From positions 65,543 through 129,542 of the forward strand of contig CACDKN010000003.1 of assembly GCA_902553315.1 (NCBI GenBank): a DNA stretch of 64,000 bases, written 5' to 3'. This DNA is from AG-339-G14 sp902553315 (GTDB lineage Bacteria > Pseudomonadota > Gammaproteobacteria > Magnimaribacterales > AG-339-G14). The position numbers and the translations under genes are program-made. Each line of letters opens with the position of its first letter. The stretch's first letter is position 1. A model generated the notes under the pieces. The model was not told the origin of the DNA and ran no database searches. It saw only the letters and a program-made list of their open reading frames with translations. Positions 33,245 through 43,142 of this stretch are shown here, piece by piece.

Positions 33245-36200
33245 CTATATATCTTGTAATTTTCTATAAGACCAATCAACCTTTTTTGTAATTACTTCAC
33301 AAATAGCCTTCGCGCCTTTAATTGTTGTAGTACAACAAATTTTTTCATCTAATGCAGTTCTTCTTATTGAAGCAGAATCTAAAATTGATTCTCTACCCTC
33401 TGTTGTGTTTATAACAAGATTGACTTCTTTATTTTTCATCAAATCTACTATATTGGGCCTTCCTTCTATAACTTTTTTTATCTGGCTTACTTTAAAGCCC
33501 ATATTTTTTATAACACTCGCAGTTCCTTTAGTTGCAATTAACTTGAAATCTTCTTCAACCAACGAAGGCACTATTTCTGACAAAAATTGTTTATCTGTGT
33601 CCCTTACACTTATGAAGACTGATCCCTCTTTTGGAATTTCTACTCCTGCGCCAACCTCTGCTTTCTCAAAAGCCTCTGCAAATGAATTCCCTATCCCCAT
33701 TACTTCGCCGGTAGATCTCATTTCTGGACCAAGTATAGGATCTACGTTTTGAAATTTATTGAATGGCATCACAGCTTCTTTCACAAAAAAACCCTCTAAG
33801 TTTGGTACATTTTGAAATTTTAAATCTTTTAAACTTTTACCAGCCATTACCTTCGCAGCTACTCTTGCTAGGGGAATTCCTAATGCCTTCGAAACAAAAG
33901 GAATTGTCCTAGAAGCTCTAGGGTTTACTTCTAATATAAAAACATTGTTATTAACGTAGGCCAATTGAACGTTAACTAAGCCAATTATTTTCATATTAGA
34001 TATTACCTTTTCAACTTCAATTTCAATCTTATTAATTGCCTCTTTTGAAATATCGTAGGGAGGAATTGAGCATGCGGAATCGCCAGAATGAACCCCGGCT
34101 TGTTCTATATGTTGAAGGATTCCGCAAATGATAAATTCTTTTCCATCGCTAATTGCTTCAACATCAAATTCAATTGCTACATCTAGAAATCTATCCAATA
34201 GCACTGGATTGGAATCATTCACTTGAAAAGCGCTACTTAAATATTTTTTGAGGTCATCTTCATCGTATACTATTTCCATGGCTCTTCCTCCTAGAACATA
34301 AGAAGGTCTTACAACCAGTGGGAATCCTATTAAATTTGCAACTTCGATAGCTTCTGTTTCATTTGAAGCCATTCCATTTGGTGGTTGAGACAGATCATAT
34401 TTTTCTACAAAATTTAAAAATCTTTCTCTATCTTCAGCTAAATCTATTTGATCTGGCGATGTACCTAAAATTGGAACACCCAAATTATCAAGTTCGTTTG
34501 CAAGCTTTAGAGGAGTCTGTCCACCATATTGAACAATCAAACCTTCTGGTTTTTCAAGTTCAACTATTTCAATAACGTCTTCTAGTGTAATTGGCTCAAA
34601 ATATAAACGGTCTGAAGTATCATAATCAGTAGAAACTGTTTCGGGATTACAATTAACCATTATAGTTTCGTAACCGTCTTCTTTGAGAGCTTGAGCAGCA
34701 TGAACACAACAATAATCAAATTCTATGCCTTGTCCAATCCTATTCGGCCCTCCTCCCAAAACCATAATTTTTTTGTTTTTAGAGGGTTCTGCCTCACACT
34801 CATCCTGATAAGTAGAATACATGTAAGCAGTAGATGTTCTAAATTCAGCTCCACATGTATCAACTCTTTTGAAAACTGGATTTATGTTTAGACTTTTTCG
34901 AGTATTTCTTACTTCTGCTTCATTAATATTCAATATCTGAGATATTCTTTGGTCAGAAAAGCCTCTTTTTTTCGCACCAAGAAAATCAGATTTATTTTCC
35001 AAAAATCCTTTTTTCTTTATCAAGTTTTCGTAGCTTATTAGCTCTTGTAATTCACTTAAAAACCAAGGGTCAATTCCAGATGCTTCATAAATTTCTTCAA
35101 CTTCATAACCCCTTCTGAAAGCTTCAGCTATATAAAAAATCCTTTCAGCAGAAGGAGAAATTAATTTAGATCTAATTTCGGTTTTCGTCGGCTTCGCGTC
35201 AAACTCCTCTAATCCACTCTTCCCAATTTCTAAACCCCTGATTGCTTTTTGAAATGATTCTTGAAATGAAGAGCCAATGGCCATCACTTCGCCTACGGAT
35301 TTCATCTGCGAAGTTAAAATTTCTTCTGCTCCAGGAAACTTTTCGAAATTGAACCTTGGAATCTTTGTGACCACATAATCTATTGTGGGCTCAAAAGAAG
35401 CGGGAATTCCATCATCACTAATATCATTTTTTAACTCATCTAAGGTAAATCCTACAGCCAACTTTGCTGCTATTTTGGCTATTGGAAATCCTGTAGCTTT
35501 TGAAGCAAGAGCTGACGATCTTGAAACTCTAGGATTCATTTCAATAATGACCATTTCGCCATTTTTAGGATTTATAGAAAATTGAACATTCGAACCACCT
35601 GTTTCAACACCTACTTCTCTTAATATAGCCATAGAAGCATTTCGCATTTTTTGATATTCCTTATCAGTTAAAGTTTGAGCTGGTGCTACGGTAATGGAAT
35701 CACCAGTATGAACTCCCATTGGATCAAAGTTTTCTATGCTGCATATTATTATGCAGTTGTCTGCTTTATCTCTGACTACTTCCATTTCGTATTCTTTCCA
35801 GCCAGATAAATATTGGTCGATATAAAGTTCAGATGTTGGAGAAAGATCAAGCCCCCTTTCACAAATTTCTTCAAATTCATCCGGATTATATGCAATTCCA
35901 CTTCCAGATCCTCCCATAGTGAAATTTGGACGGATAATACAAGGAAAGCCGACTTCGTCTAAAATTTTTTGCGCTTCCAAAAGATTATGAGCAAGTCCAG
36001 CTTTTGGTGTTTTTAGGCCAATTTTTTTCATGCATGATGCAAAAAGTTCTCTATCCTCAGCTTTATCGATTGCTTCTTTTGTAGCGCCTATCAGCTCAAC
36101 ATCGAATTCCTTTAAAACTCCATGTTTGTTTAGATCGAGAGCTGCATTAAGGCCTGTTTGTCCACCCATGGTAGGTAAAATTGCATCCGGTCTTTCTTTA

Positions 36201-36436
36201 GCGATTATTTGTTTTAAGGATTTCCAATTTATAGGCTCTATATAAGTCGAATCAGCTAATTCTGGATCAGTCATGATTGTAGCTGGATTAGAGTTAACCA
36301 AGATAACTCTGAAACCTTCCTCTTTTAAAGCTTTACAAGCTTGAACACCCGAGTAATCAAATTCACAAGCTTGACCTATTACAATAGGGCCAGCTCCAAT
36401 TATCAATATAGAGCTAATATCTTTTCTTTTAGGCAT
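33245..36436 (-). CDS. carB: Carbamoyl-phosphate synthase large chain
   Basis: Makes carbamoyl phosphate from bicarbonate, ammonia and two ATP for arginine and pyrimidine synthesis. The 1063 residues contain two homologous ATP-grasp halves (each beginning with an IGAGPIVIGQACEFDYSG-type or LGGGPNRIGQGIEFDYCC-type loop, about 11 and 558), an oligomerisation region between them and a C-terminal MGS-like allosteric domain (about 935-1063). Length matches E. coli (1073). ATG follows the carA stop by 2 bases. Confidence 0.97.
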   Translation of the reverse strand: MPKRKDISSILIIGAGPIVIGQACEFDYSGVQACKALKEEGFRVILVNSNPATIMTDPELADSTYIEPINWKSLKQIIAKERPDAILPTMGGQTGLNAALDLNKHGVLKEFDVELIGATKEAIDKAEDRELFASCMKKIGLKTPKAGLAHNLLEAQKILDEVGFPCIIRPNFTMGGSGSGIAYNPDEFEEICERGLDLSPTSELYIDQYLSGWKEYEMEVVRDKADNCIIICSIENFDPMGVHTGDSITVAPAQTLTDKEYQKMRNASMAILREVGVETGGSNVQFSINPKNGEMVIIEMNPRVSRSSALASKATGFPIAKIAAKLAVGFTLDELKNDISDDGIPASFEPTIDYVVTKIPRFNFEKFPGAEEILTSQMKSVGEVMAIGSSFQESFQKAIRGLEIGKSGLEEFDAKPTKTEIRSKLISPSAERIFYIAEAFRRGYEVEEIYEASGIDPWFLSELQELISYENLIKKKGFLENKSDFLGAKKRGFSDQRISQILNINEAEVRNTRKSLNINPVFKRVDTCGAEFRTSTAYMYSTYQDECEAEPSKNKKIMVLGGGPNRIGQGIEFDYCCVHAAQALKEDGYETIMVNCNPETVSTDYDTSDRLYFEPITLEDVIEIVELEKPEGLIVQYGGQTPLKLANELDNLGVPILGTSPDQIDLAEDRERFLNFVEKYDLSQPPNGMASNETEAIEVANLIGFPLVVRPSYVLGGRAMEIVYDEDDLKKYLSSAFQVNDSNPVLLDRFLDVAIEFDVEAISDGKEFIICGILQHIEQAGVHSGDSACSIPPYDISKEAINKIEIEVEKVISNMKIIGLVNVQLAYVNNNVFILEVNPRASRTIPFVSKALGIPLARVAAKVMAGKSLKDLKFQNVPNLEGFFVKEAVMPFNKFQNVDPILGPEMRSTGEVMGIGNSFAEAFEKAEVGAGVEIPKEGSVFISVRDTDKQFLSEIVPSLVEEDFKLIATKGTASVIKNMGFKVSQIKKVIEGRPNIVDLMKNKEVNLVINTTEGRESILDSASIRRTALDEKICCTTTIKGAKAICEVITKKVDWSYRKLQDI

Positions 36437-36438
36437 TT

Positions 36439-37560
36439 TTAAGTAACCATGTTTTGAATAAACTTATCAAACAATTTTCTAATGTCCTGTGGTCCTGGGC
36501 TAGCTTCTGGATGCCCTTGAAACCCAAATACTTTGCCTTCATCGTAAGAAATTCCTTGTATTGTGTTATCGAATAAAGATCTATGGGTAACCTCAACATT
36601 ATTATTATTTTTGACGCTACTATCACTAACAGTAAACCCATGGTTTTGACTTGTTATATATACTTCATTAGTTTTTAAATCTTTCACTGGATGGTTAGCG
36701 CCATGATGTCCAAATTTCATTTTTTCTGTCTTTAATCCAAGAGCAAGTCCTAATAATTGATGACCTAAACAAATTCCAAAAATTGGTATCTTTTTTTTCA
36801 AGAAAACCTTGATTGCATCTATAGCGTATTTACAAGGATCTGGATCACCAGGACCGTTTGATAGAAAAATACCATCTGGCTTCATTTTCAAAACTTCTTC
36901 AGCCGAAGTTTTTGCTGAAACTACAATTACCTCGCATCCTCTATCTACCAAAAGACGCAAAATGTTGTGTTTCACTCCAAAATCATATGCGACTACTTTG
37001 AGGATATTTTTTTTTGAATTTTCATTTTCCGTTCCTTCTTTCCAAACATATTTATCAGTGCAAGTTACCTTTTGTGCTAAATCCTTTCCTTTTAGATCTC
37101 CAAAAGAATCAAACATCGAGTCAATTTTAGTGTTAGGGAGATTCTCTTTCGAAATCACTGCGGGTTGAGAACCCTCTTCTCTTAAAATTCTTGTAAGTTT
37201 TCTGGTATCAATTCCAGCAATACCGATAATTTTTTTCTTTGTTAAAAAACTATTCAGACTTTCTTCATTCCGCCAGTTACTTGTAAACTTTGTCTGCTCT
37301 CTTATGACGATCCCTTTACACCCACCAGTGAAAGATTCTAGATCTTGATTGTTTGTGCCTACATTGCCAATATGTGGATAAGTAAAACAAACAATCTGAT
37401 CTGTATAAGAAAGATCAGTTATTACTTCTTGGTATCCCGACATAGAAGTATTGAAAATTATCTCTCCGACTTGAGGTTCATCTGAACCAAAAATCTCTCC
37501 AAAAAAAATATGCCCAGATTTTAAAGTGAGTTTTGCTTCTTTATTTCTTTTATTATTCAA
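36439..37560 (-). CDS. carA: Carbamoyl-phosphate synthase small chain
   Basis: Glutaminase subunit that feeds ammonia to CarB. The 373 residues have the N-terminal small-chain domain (GEIIFNTSMSGYQEVITD) and a class I amidotransferase domain with nucleophile Cys264 in FGICLGHQLLG and the His/Glu pair in FQGHPEASPGP. The start is TTG at 37558-37560; an in-frame TAA stands four codons upstream and the next residues already match the family, so TTG is the best start. The upstream gap holds a TCGCGA hairpin. Confidence 0.96.
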   Translation of the reverse strand: MNNKRNKEAKLTLKSGHIFFGEIFGSDEPQVGEIIFNTSMSGYQEVITDLSYTDQIVCFTYPHIGNVGTNNQDLESFTGGCKGIVIREQTKFTSNWRNEESLNSFLTKKKIIGIAGIDTRKLTRILREEGSQPAVISKENLPNTKIDSMFDSFGDLKGKDLAQKVTCTDKYVWKEGTENENSKKNILKVVAYDFGVKHNILRLLVDRGCEVIVVSAKTSAEEVLKMKPDGIFLSNGPGDPDPCKYAIDAIKVFLKKKIPIFGICLGHQLLGLALGLKTEKMKFGHHGANHPVKDLKTNEVYITSQNHGFTVSDSSVKNNNNVEVTHRSLFDNTIQGISYDEGKVFGFQGHPEASPGPQDIRKLFDKFIQNMVT

Positions 37561-37578
37561 AGCTGTTGATTAAAAAAA

Positions 37579-37612
37579 ATCGCGACATAGAAGAAAATCT
37601 AAGTATCGCGAT
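37579..37612. promoter_or_regulatory. Paired TCGCGA palindromes between carA and map
   Basis: ATCGCGA (37579-37585) and TCGCGAT (37606-37612) form a perfect 7-base inverted repeat; TAG/CTA inside (37588-37590 and 37599-37601) could extend the stem. Because TCGCGA is itself palindromic, the two copies, 26 bases apart, could equally be operator half-sites. They are GC-rich islands in an AT-rich divergent promoter region. No binding protein can be named. Confidence 0.4.
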
Positions 37613-37647
37613 AGTTACGTCTAATGCCGATTGCATTAAAAAACGAC

Positions 37648-37653
37648 TATAAT
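37648..37653 (+). promoter_or_regulatory. Candidate -10 element for map-dapC-dapD
   Basis: A perfect TATAAT lies 40 bases before the map ATG at 37693. The hexamer at the proper -35 distance (TGCCGA) is poor. The placement supports the downstream map start, because the alternative ATG at 37624 lies upstream of this -10 and would not be on the transcript. Confidence 0.45.
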
Positions 37654-37692
37654 GAAATATGTACGTTTAGTCCATGGATATCTCTAAAGAAA

Positions 37693-38460
37693 ATGATAAA
37701 AAGTTCAGAAGACATAAAAAAAATGAGAGAAGCGGGCAAAATAGCTGCTAAAACTCTTGAAATGATTGAAGAATTCATCAAGCCTGGTGTGAGTACAGGC
37801 GAACTTGATAGCATATGTCATAAATTCATAACAGAAGACCAAAGATGTATTCCAGCACCGCTCAATTATAAAGGCTTCCCTAAATCTATATGCACTTCTG
37901 TCAATCAAGTGGTATGTCATGGAATTCCAAGTAAAACAAAAATTTTAAAAAACGGTGACATAATGAATATCGACGTTACCGTTATCAAAGATGGGTTCCA
38001 TGGAGATACAAGTAAAATGTTTTTTGTTGGAAAAGAAAAGCCCCATGCTAAAAAATTAGTGGAAACGACTCAAAAATGCATGTATGAAGCCATCAAAATT
38101 GTTCGTCCGGGAGTAAGACTTGGAGACATTGGACACAAGATTCAGACAATTGCAGAAAATAATCATTATTCTGTTGTAAGAGACTATTGTGGTCATGGAA
38201 TTGGAAGAGTCTTTCACGAGGATCCTCAAGTACTTCATTATGGTCAGCCAAATACTGGTTTAGCTTTAAAAGAAGGAATGTGTTTTACGATAGAGCCAAT
38301 GATAAATATTGGAACACATAAAACTAAATTATCTAAACAGGATGGCTGGACAGTTGAAACACTTGATGGGAGGCTTTCAGCTCAATGGGAGCACACAATA
38401 TTGGTTACTCCTGATGGTTTCGAAGTTCTAACAATTCGTGAAGAAGAATTAATACAATGA
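37693..38460 (+). CDS. map: Methionine aminopeptidase, type I
   Basis: Removes the initiator methionine from new proteins. I choose ATG at 37693 (255 residues): the protein then begins MIKSSEDIKKMREAGKIAA as in E. coli Map, and the 23 extra residues of the longer frame are unlike the family and lie over the promoter. Metal ligands are in DVTVIKDGFHGDTSK, CGHGIG, FTIEPM and QWEHTI; His of VVCHGIP is present. ATGA overlap with the next gene. Confidence 0.95.
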   Translation: MIKSSEDIKKMREAGKIAAKTLEMIEEFIKPGVSTGELDSICHKFITEDQRCIPAPLNYKGFPKSICTSVNQVVCHGIPSKTKILKNGDIMNIDVTVIKDGFHGDTSKMFFVGKEKPHAKKLVETTQKCMYEAIKIVRPGVRLGDIGHKIQTIAENNHYSVVRDYCGHGIGRVFHEDPQVLHYGQPNTGLALKEGMCFTIEPMINIGTHKTKLSKQDGWTVETLDGRLSAQWEHTILVTPDGFEVLTIREEELIQ

Positions 38461-39623
38461 ACCCTCTTATTTCTGAAGTAAATTCTTATCCATTTGATAG
38501 ATTGCGGAATCTGTTGGGTAAATCGTCGCCAAAAAAAAATAAAAACGATTTTATAAACTTATCTATCGGAGAACCAAAGCAAAATTCAAACAAAGAAATC
38601 TTAAAAATCCTAAAAAAAAATGAAAAACTTTTTTCTCAATACCCTCCAATTGAAAGTATTCGAGAACTTACCGATAGTTATAAGACGTATTTGAATAAAA
38701 GGTTTGGTGTTTCAAATATCGAAAATGAAAATATTTTAAATTTGGGTGGAACTAGAGAAGGCACCTTTTCAGTAATTCAATCTTTATTTAATAGATCTTT
38801 AAAATCAAAAAAACCATTTATTTTTATGCCTAATCCTTTTTATCAAATTTATGGAGGCGCATCTTTATTTGCTGGCGCAATTTCTAAACATATAAATTTA
38901 AATGAAGAAAAAGGTTTTATCCTTGACCTAGACTCTGTAAGTGAAAGCCAGTGGAGAAAGTGTCAACTTCTAATAATGTGCTCTCCTTCTAATCCCACAG
39001 GAAGCGTCATGGAGAAAGAGGAAATTTTAAAAGTTATTAAACTTTCTAGGAAATATAATTTTTATATTGTCAGCGATGAATGTTATATAGATATCTATCG
39101 TAAAAAACCTCCAGAAAGTTTTATTCAAGTATCTATTGAAAAGTACGGAAACATGAAAAATATTGTTTCTCTTCATAGTTTATCCAAAAGATCAAACCTA
39201 CCGGGATTTAGATCTGGAATGATTTGTGGAGACAAAAAACTTATAAACAATTTCAAAAAGTACAGAGCCTTTCATGGGGTAAGCATTCCTTTGCCAATTC
39301 AGATGGCGAGTTCAGCTGCTTGGAAGGATGAAAAAACAGTATTTAAGAATCGAGATTTTTACAAAGAAAATTTTGAACTTGCAAAAAAAATTCTTAATTA
39401 TGACGCTCCTGAAGGAGCCTTTTATATGTGGTTAAAAACTGAAGATGGTGAAAAATTTTCTAAAACTTTGTTTATTGAAAAGAATATTGTTACTCTTCCT
39501 GGAAAATATCTTGCTGTTTCCAAAAATGGTAAGAATCCAGCTGAGAACTATGTAAGAATTGCTTTAGTTCACAACAAAAAAATAGTTAAAGAGGCTTTGG
39601 AAAAAATTTCAGAAATTTTATGA
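38457..39623 (+). CDS. dapC: Succinyldiaminopimelate aminotransferase DapC
   Basis: PLP aminotransferase forming N-succinyl-diaminopimelate in the succinylase route to lysine and meso-diaminopimelate. The 388 residues are a fold-type I class I/II aminotransferase: NLGGTREGTFSV cofactor region, CSPSNPTGSVM, SDECYIDIY and the PLP lysine in SLHSLSKRSNLPGFRSG. The choice of DapC over other aspartate-type transaminases comes from its position: ATGA overlaps with map before it and dapD after it. Confidence 0.88.
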   Translation: MNPLISEVNSYPFDRLRNLLGKSSPKKNKNDFINLSIGEPKQNSNKEILKILKKNEKLFSQYPPIESIRELTDSYKTYLNKRFGVSNIENENILNLGGTREGTFSVIQSLFNRSLKSKKPFIFMPNPFYQIYGGASLFAGAISKHINLNEEKGFILDLDSVSESQWRKCQLLIMCSPSNPTGSVMEKEEILKVIKLSRKYNFYIVSDECYIDIYRKKPPESFIQVSIEKYGNMKNIVSLHSLSKRSNLPGFRSGMICGDKKLINNFKKYRAFHGVSIPLPIQMASSAAWKDEKTVFKNRDFYKENFELAKKILNYDAPEGAFYMWLKTEDGEKFSKTLFIEKNIVTLPGKYLAVSKNGKNPAENYVRIALVHNKKIVKEALEKISEIL

Positions 39624-40528
39624 CAAATAAGACTTGGCGAGGTTATGGCTTGGGTACCAAAAACAAGAAAGGTGCTTATATTGAAATGTATTTCGCTCCA
39701 GAAAACATAATAGAAACGTCGAACGTAGTCGTTGATCCAGATAATGAAATTATTAAAAAATTTGAAATAGTTTTTGTATCAGATGATAAGCCGCCTGAAT
39801 CAGTCAGTGAAGCTTATCTAAAACTTCATTTATTATCATTAAGAAAAGTTAAGCCAAATGAAACAAACTTAGATGGTATTTTTAACATTCTTCCAAATGT
39901 TGCTTGGACATCTCTTGGGCCAGTTGATGCTGAAGAGCTCTCTAATTTTCTTCATGAAAATAAAGAAAAAGGGGTTCCAGTTAAGGTTTTCTCCATAGAT
40001 AAGTTTCCTAGTTTGACCGACTACGTTTCTTTGAGTGATGTCAGAATTGCAGACGCAAGTCGTGTAAGACTTGGAGCGTATCTTGGCCCAGGTACTACTG
40101 TAATGCATGAAGGATTCGTAAACTTTAATTCTGGAACGCTTGGTGAAGCCATGGTTGAAGGAAGAATTTCCCAAGGAGTTATAGTAGCTGAAAATTCTGA
40201 TATTGGAGGAGGCGCGTCTACTATGGGTACCCTTTCAGGAGGAAATGAAATAAAAATTTCTGTTGGAAAAAATTGCCTTTTAGGAGCAAATTCCGGACTT
40301 GGTATTCCTTTAGGTGATAGATGCACCATAGAAGCAGGATTATATTTAACAAGTGGTTCAAAAGTTGAAATTCTTAACGAAAATGGAGATGTAGAAACTT
40401 CTTTGAAAGCCAGCGAGTTAGCAAATAAACCTGATCTTTTATTTTTAAGAAATTCATTGACTGGCGCTATCCAATGTAAAAAAAATAAAAATGTAAATAA
40501 GCTCAATAAAGATTTGCATGACAATTGA
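39620..40528 (+). CDS. dapD: Tetrahydrodipicolinate N-succinyltransferase
   Basis: Succinylates tetrahydrodipicolinate, the step before DapC. The 302 residues are of the longer Pseudomonas/actinobacterial DapD type, not the 274-residue E. coli type: an N-terminal domain (about 1-130), then a left-handed beta-helix of hexapeptide repeats (about 145-255) with VRLGAYLGPGTTVMHEGFVN, EGRISQGVIV and GGGASTMGTLSGG. ATG overlaps the dapC stop; the 3' end overlaps the RDD gene by 11 bases. Confidence 0.94.
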   Translation: MTNKTWRGYGLGTKNKKGAYIEMYFAPENIIETSNVVVDPDNEIIKKFEIVFVSDDKPPESVSEAYLKLHLLSLRKVKPNETNLDGIFNILPNVAWTSLGPVDAEELSNFLHENKEKGVPVKVFSIDKFPSLTDYVSLSDVRIADASRVRLGAYLGPGTTVMHEGFVNFNSGTLGEAMVEGRISQGVIVAENSDIGGGASTMGTLSGGNEIKISVGKNCLLGANSGLGIPLGDRCTIEAGLYLTSGSKVEILNENGDVETSLKASELANKPDLLFLRNSLTGAIQCKKNKNVNKLNKDLHDN

Positions 40529-40961
40529 GGAGTCATTAAGAGAAGAATATAAACCAGCTAGCTTTCTCAGAAGAATCTTAGCTCTTTTCTACGATAGCCT
40601 GTTATTAGCTGGAATTATATTGGGATACTTGCTTATAGTTACTTTAATATTTGGAGGTACATTTGAAAGTATTTTGGAAAGAATATTTTTACAATTTTCT
40701 TACTTAACCCTAGGCGTGATTTTTTTTACTTATTTCTGGAAGGTAAACAAAGGGCAAACATTAGGAATGCAAGTCTGGAAAATAAGGATAGTTGGAGATG
40801 AAAATAACGAACCTTCTACAAAAAATCTTATTTATAGAAGCTTATTGGGATTTGTTTTCAATTTAGCTTTTGGTTCAAATTATTTGTTTATTTTTTTTAA
40901 TAAAGACAAAAAATCTATCAATGATTTATTGTCAAAAACTAAAACAATAAAAATCAATTAA
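40518..40961 (+). CDS. RDD-family membrane protein
   Basis: Function unknown; RDD proteins are small membrane proteins, a few linked to ion or solute transport. The 147 residues begin with a short cytoplasmic segment followed by the RDD-type pattern FLRRILALFYDSLLLAGI and about three membrane helices (about 22-48, 58-77, 103-124), with the conserved GQTLGMQVWKIRIVG loop between. It overlaps dapD by 11 bases and is read with it. Its TAA overlaps the lptG stop region by 8 bases on the other strand. Confidence 0.85.
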   Translation: MTIEESLREEYKPASFLRRILALFYDSLLLAGIILGYLLIVTLIFGGTFESILERIFLQFSYLTLGVIFFTYFWKVNKGQTLGMQVWKIRIVGDENNEPSTKNLIYRSLLGFVFNLAFGSNYLFIFFNKDKKSINDLLSKTKTIKIN

Positions 40962-41979
40962 GTTTTAACATTCTTATTCCGATTAGAGCTACTAAAAGCG
41001 AAGGAAGAAGTATCGCCAAAGATGGTGAAACATTGTTAATGATTGCTACGTTTCCAAAAATCTTTAATATCAAATTGAAACCAAAAGCCATTAGAGAACC
41101 AAAAAGAAGTCGCTCGAGATTTTTATTTTTTGAAAATAAAATAAGCGATAATGATAAAGATAATAAAATTATTGCAATCGCAGAAAATGGTTCAAGAAGT
41201 TTTTTCCAAAATTCGTATGAAATTTTTTTTCTTTCTCTTTCCGGTCCAGTTTGGGAGAGAATTTTTAAAACCTGAGAGAGAGACATTTCTTTGAGCCCTA
41301 ATTTTTCGTTAATCCCTACGACAGGTGCATTTTTCCAATAAAAAGCTTCGAACTCTTTTTTATTGATATTTTCAAAAGCATTATTTAATTGCCAACTGTC
41401 TTCTTGAACTTCAAAAGATTCAGCTTCAACTATAGTTGAAAGTTTTTTATCTGGACCTAAAAAATAAAGAATAACGTCAGAGCCGCGACTTTTTTCAAAA
41501 GAAAAATTAGCCAAAACATTGTCTTTTTGGATCCATTGAGAAGTTTTAACAATTTCTTCTTTTTTATATTTCAAGTTATTTGCTGCACTTTCTAGAGTTG
41601 GAGTGAAAAATTCAAAACTTAATAAGGTTAAAAATAAAACAATTATGATGGGTTTCAAAATATTCAAAACACTACTACTTAATGACTTTCCTAAAATTTG
41701 TGCTGCAATTAATTCTCCCGAGTCGCTTAAAAACCCAAAAGTTAAAATAGCTGAAATGACAGCACACAGGGGTAAAATTTCACATAATCTTCCCAACGAA
41801 ATTAAAAAAAGATATTTGAACATTTTTCCAAAGCTGTAATCGTTATTTAAGTCTTCTAACTCTTTTACAAGATTTAAAAGCAAGTCCAAAGAAAGAACTA
41901 AGAAACATACAAAAAAAAGAATTTTTAAAGATTCCCAAAAGAATATCTTGTCTATAGTGTCTCCAAAAATTGCTTTCAA
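40954..41979 (-). CDS. lptG: LPS export permease LptG
   Basis: Inner-membrane permease that with LptF and LptB2 extracts LPS and hands it to LptC. The 341 residues show the YjgP/YjgQ topology: three N-terminal membrane helices, a periplasmic beta-jellyroll (about 140-250) and three C-terminal helices. Conserved bits include GFLSDSGELIAAQ and LEPFSAIAIILLSL. The start is TTG (41977-41979), overlapping the lptF stop as TTGA. lptF-lptG divergent from pepA is the standard gammaproteobacterial layout. Confidence 0.9.
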   Translation of the reverse strand: MKAIFGDTIDKIFFWESLKILFFVCFLVLSLDLLLNLVKELEDLNNDYSFGKMFKYLFLISLGRLCEILPLCAVISAILTFGFLSDSGELIAAQILGKSLSSSVLNILKPIIIVLFLTLLSFEFFTPTLESAANNLKYKKEEIVKTSQWIQKDNVLANFSFEKSRGSDVILYFLGPDKKLSTIVEAESFEVQEDSWQLNNAFENINKKEFEAFYWKNAPVVGINEKLGLKEMSLSQVLKILSQTGPERERKKISYEFWKKLLEPFSAIAIILLSLSLSLILFSKNKNLERLLFGSLMAFGFNLILKIFGNVAIINNVSPSLAILLPSLLVALIGIRMLKLN

Positions 41980-43142
41980 CTTATAACCTCATAAAAAATG
42001 ATATTGAAAATTACCGAAACTAAAATTACGAGCAACAAAAGTTGTAAGAACCACTTTTTAGAATATTTTTTGGCGATAACTGAGTTGAAATTAAAAATAA
42101 ATCTTTCAAACCCAAAAAGAAATATTGCTAGCATTGCAAATAAGCCATGAATTATATAAAAAATTTGCATGGGTTTAAAAATATTCTCCTCAATAAAGGC
42201 TTTTTGGCCTATCACTAGGCCATAGTAAGATAAAAAAATTACCAAGCCTGAAAAAACCAAAATAAATCTACCGTTTTCCTGCATTCTTAAGCTAAGAGGT
42301 GCAGCAATCATCACAGATATAATTAACATCAAACCTAGTGAGAATCTTTCTAAAATTTCTGATACATAAATTTGGTTATCTGTCTCTTTTAGTAATTCAT
42401 TCCAAGTTTTAGATTTAATTTCTTTGCTTACTTGTATTTCGTTTTTTGGAAAAAGGAAAAAAAGACTTTCGAAATCTAAAAAAAAGTTGTTCTCTTCAAG
42501 GGGGATAAATAACTCCCCATTTTTAAATAAAATTTTGTTATAAATTTGATCATTTGAATTAGCAGAAACCTCCTCAGAATTAAGTATGTAATTTAAATCT
42601 TCTGATTCAATTTTTGCAAAAATGTTTTGGAAGCCAAGATCTGACGCACCCTCAGCAAAAAAAATACCATTCAATTCTTCTATTTCGTTAATTTTGCCTT
42701 CTCCCATCAGTTTAAAATTGTCAGCAAAAGATTGAGATTTAGACAAAAAGCTGAGCTGTTGATTTGATGTGGGAGCTAAAAAGAAAGAATTAAAAATAAG
42801 AAAAATGGATAGAAAAATTGATGGAATAAGGCAAATTAATACTATTCCTGATTCACTTAACCCAGCTTGGTTAGCAAAGGTTATTTCATTTGTTTTTTTT
42901 AAATTATAAATGGCAATTAAAGTACCAATGAACAAAGACGTTGGGATAGCAATTTCTAGTAACGAAGGTATTGAAAAAATTAAAACTAAACCTACAAGAC
43001 TAGGGTAAAGTTCGCCATTTGATGCTTTCTCAAGAAATCCTATAGATTCATTAAAAAATAATATTCCAAAAAGTATAAAAAAAGTTATAAGTAACGTTTT
43101 TAGCAATTGGTTTAATATATAAAAGGATATAATTTTTGGCAT
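41976..43142 (-). CDS. lptF: LPS export permease LptF
   Basis: Partner permease of LptG. I choose ATG at 43140-43142 (388 residues), giving the family-like start MPKIISFYILNQLLKTLL; an upstream in-frame start 12 codons earlier would reach to 19 bases from pepA. Topology matches: three membrane helices, a periplasmic domain (about 130-250) and three C-terminal helices, with EITFANQAGLSESGIVLI as the conserved cytoplasmic coupling region that contacts LptB. Precedes lptG. Confidence 0.9.
   Translation of the reverse strand: MPKIISFYILNQLLKTLLITFFILFGILFFNESIGFLEKASNGELYPSLVGLVLIFSIPSLLEIAIPTSLFIGTLIAIYNLKKTNEITFANQAGLSESGIVLICLIPSIFLSIFLIFNSFFLAPTSNQQLSFLSKSQSFADNFKLMGEGKINEIEELNGIFFAEGASDLGFQNIFAKIESEDLNYILNSEEVSANSNDQIYNKILFKNGELFIPLEENNFFLDFESLFFLFPKNEIQVSKEIKSKTWNELLKETDNQIYVSEILERFSLGLMLIISVMIAAPLSLRMQENGRFILVFSGLVIFLSYYGLVIGQKAFIEENIFKPMQIFYIIHGLFAMLAIFLFGFERFIFNFNSVIAKKYSKKWFLQLLLLVILVSVIFNIIFYEVIS

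Noticed and set aside
37624..37692. Longer map start at 37624
   Set aside because: The extra 23 residues do not resemble Map N-termini and the ATG lies upstream of the TATAAT at 37648.
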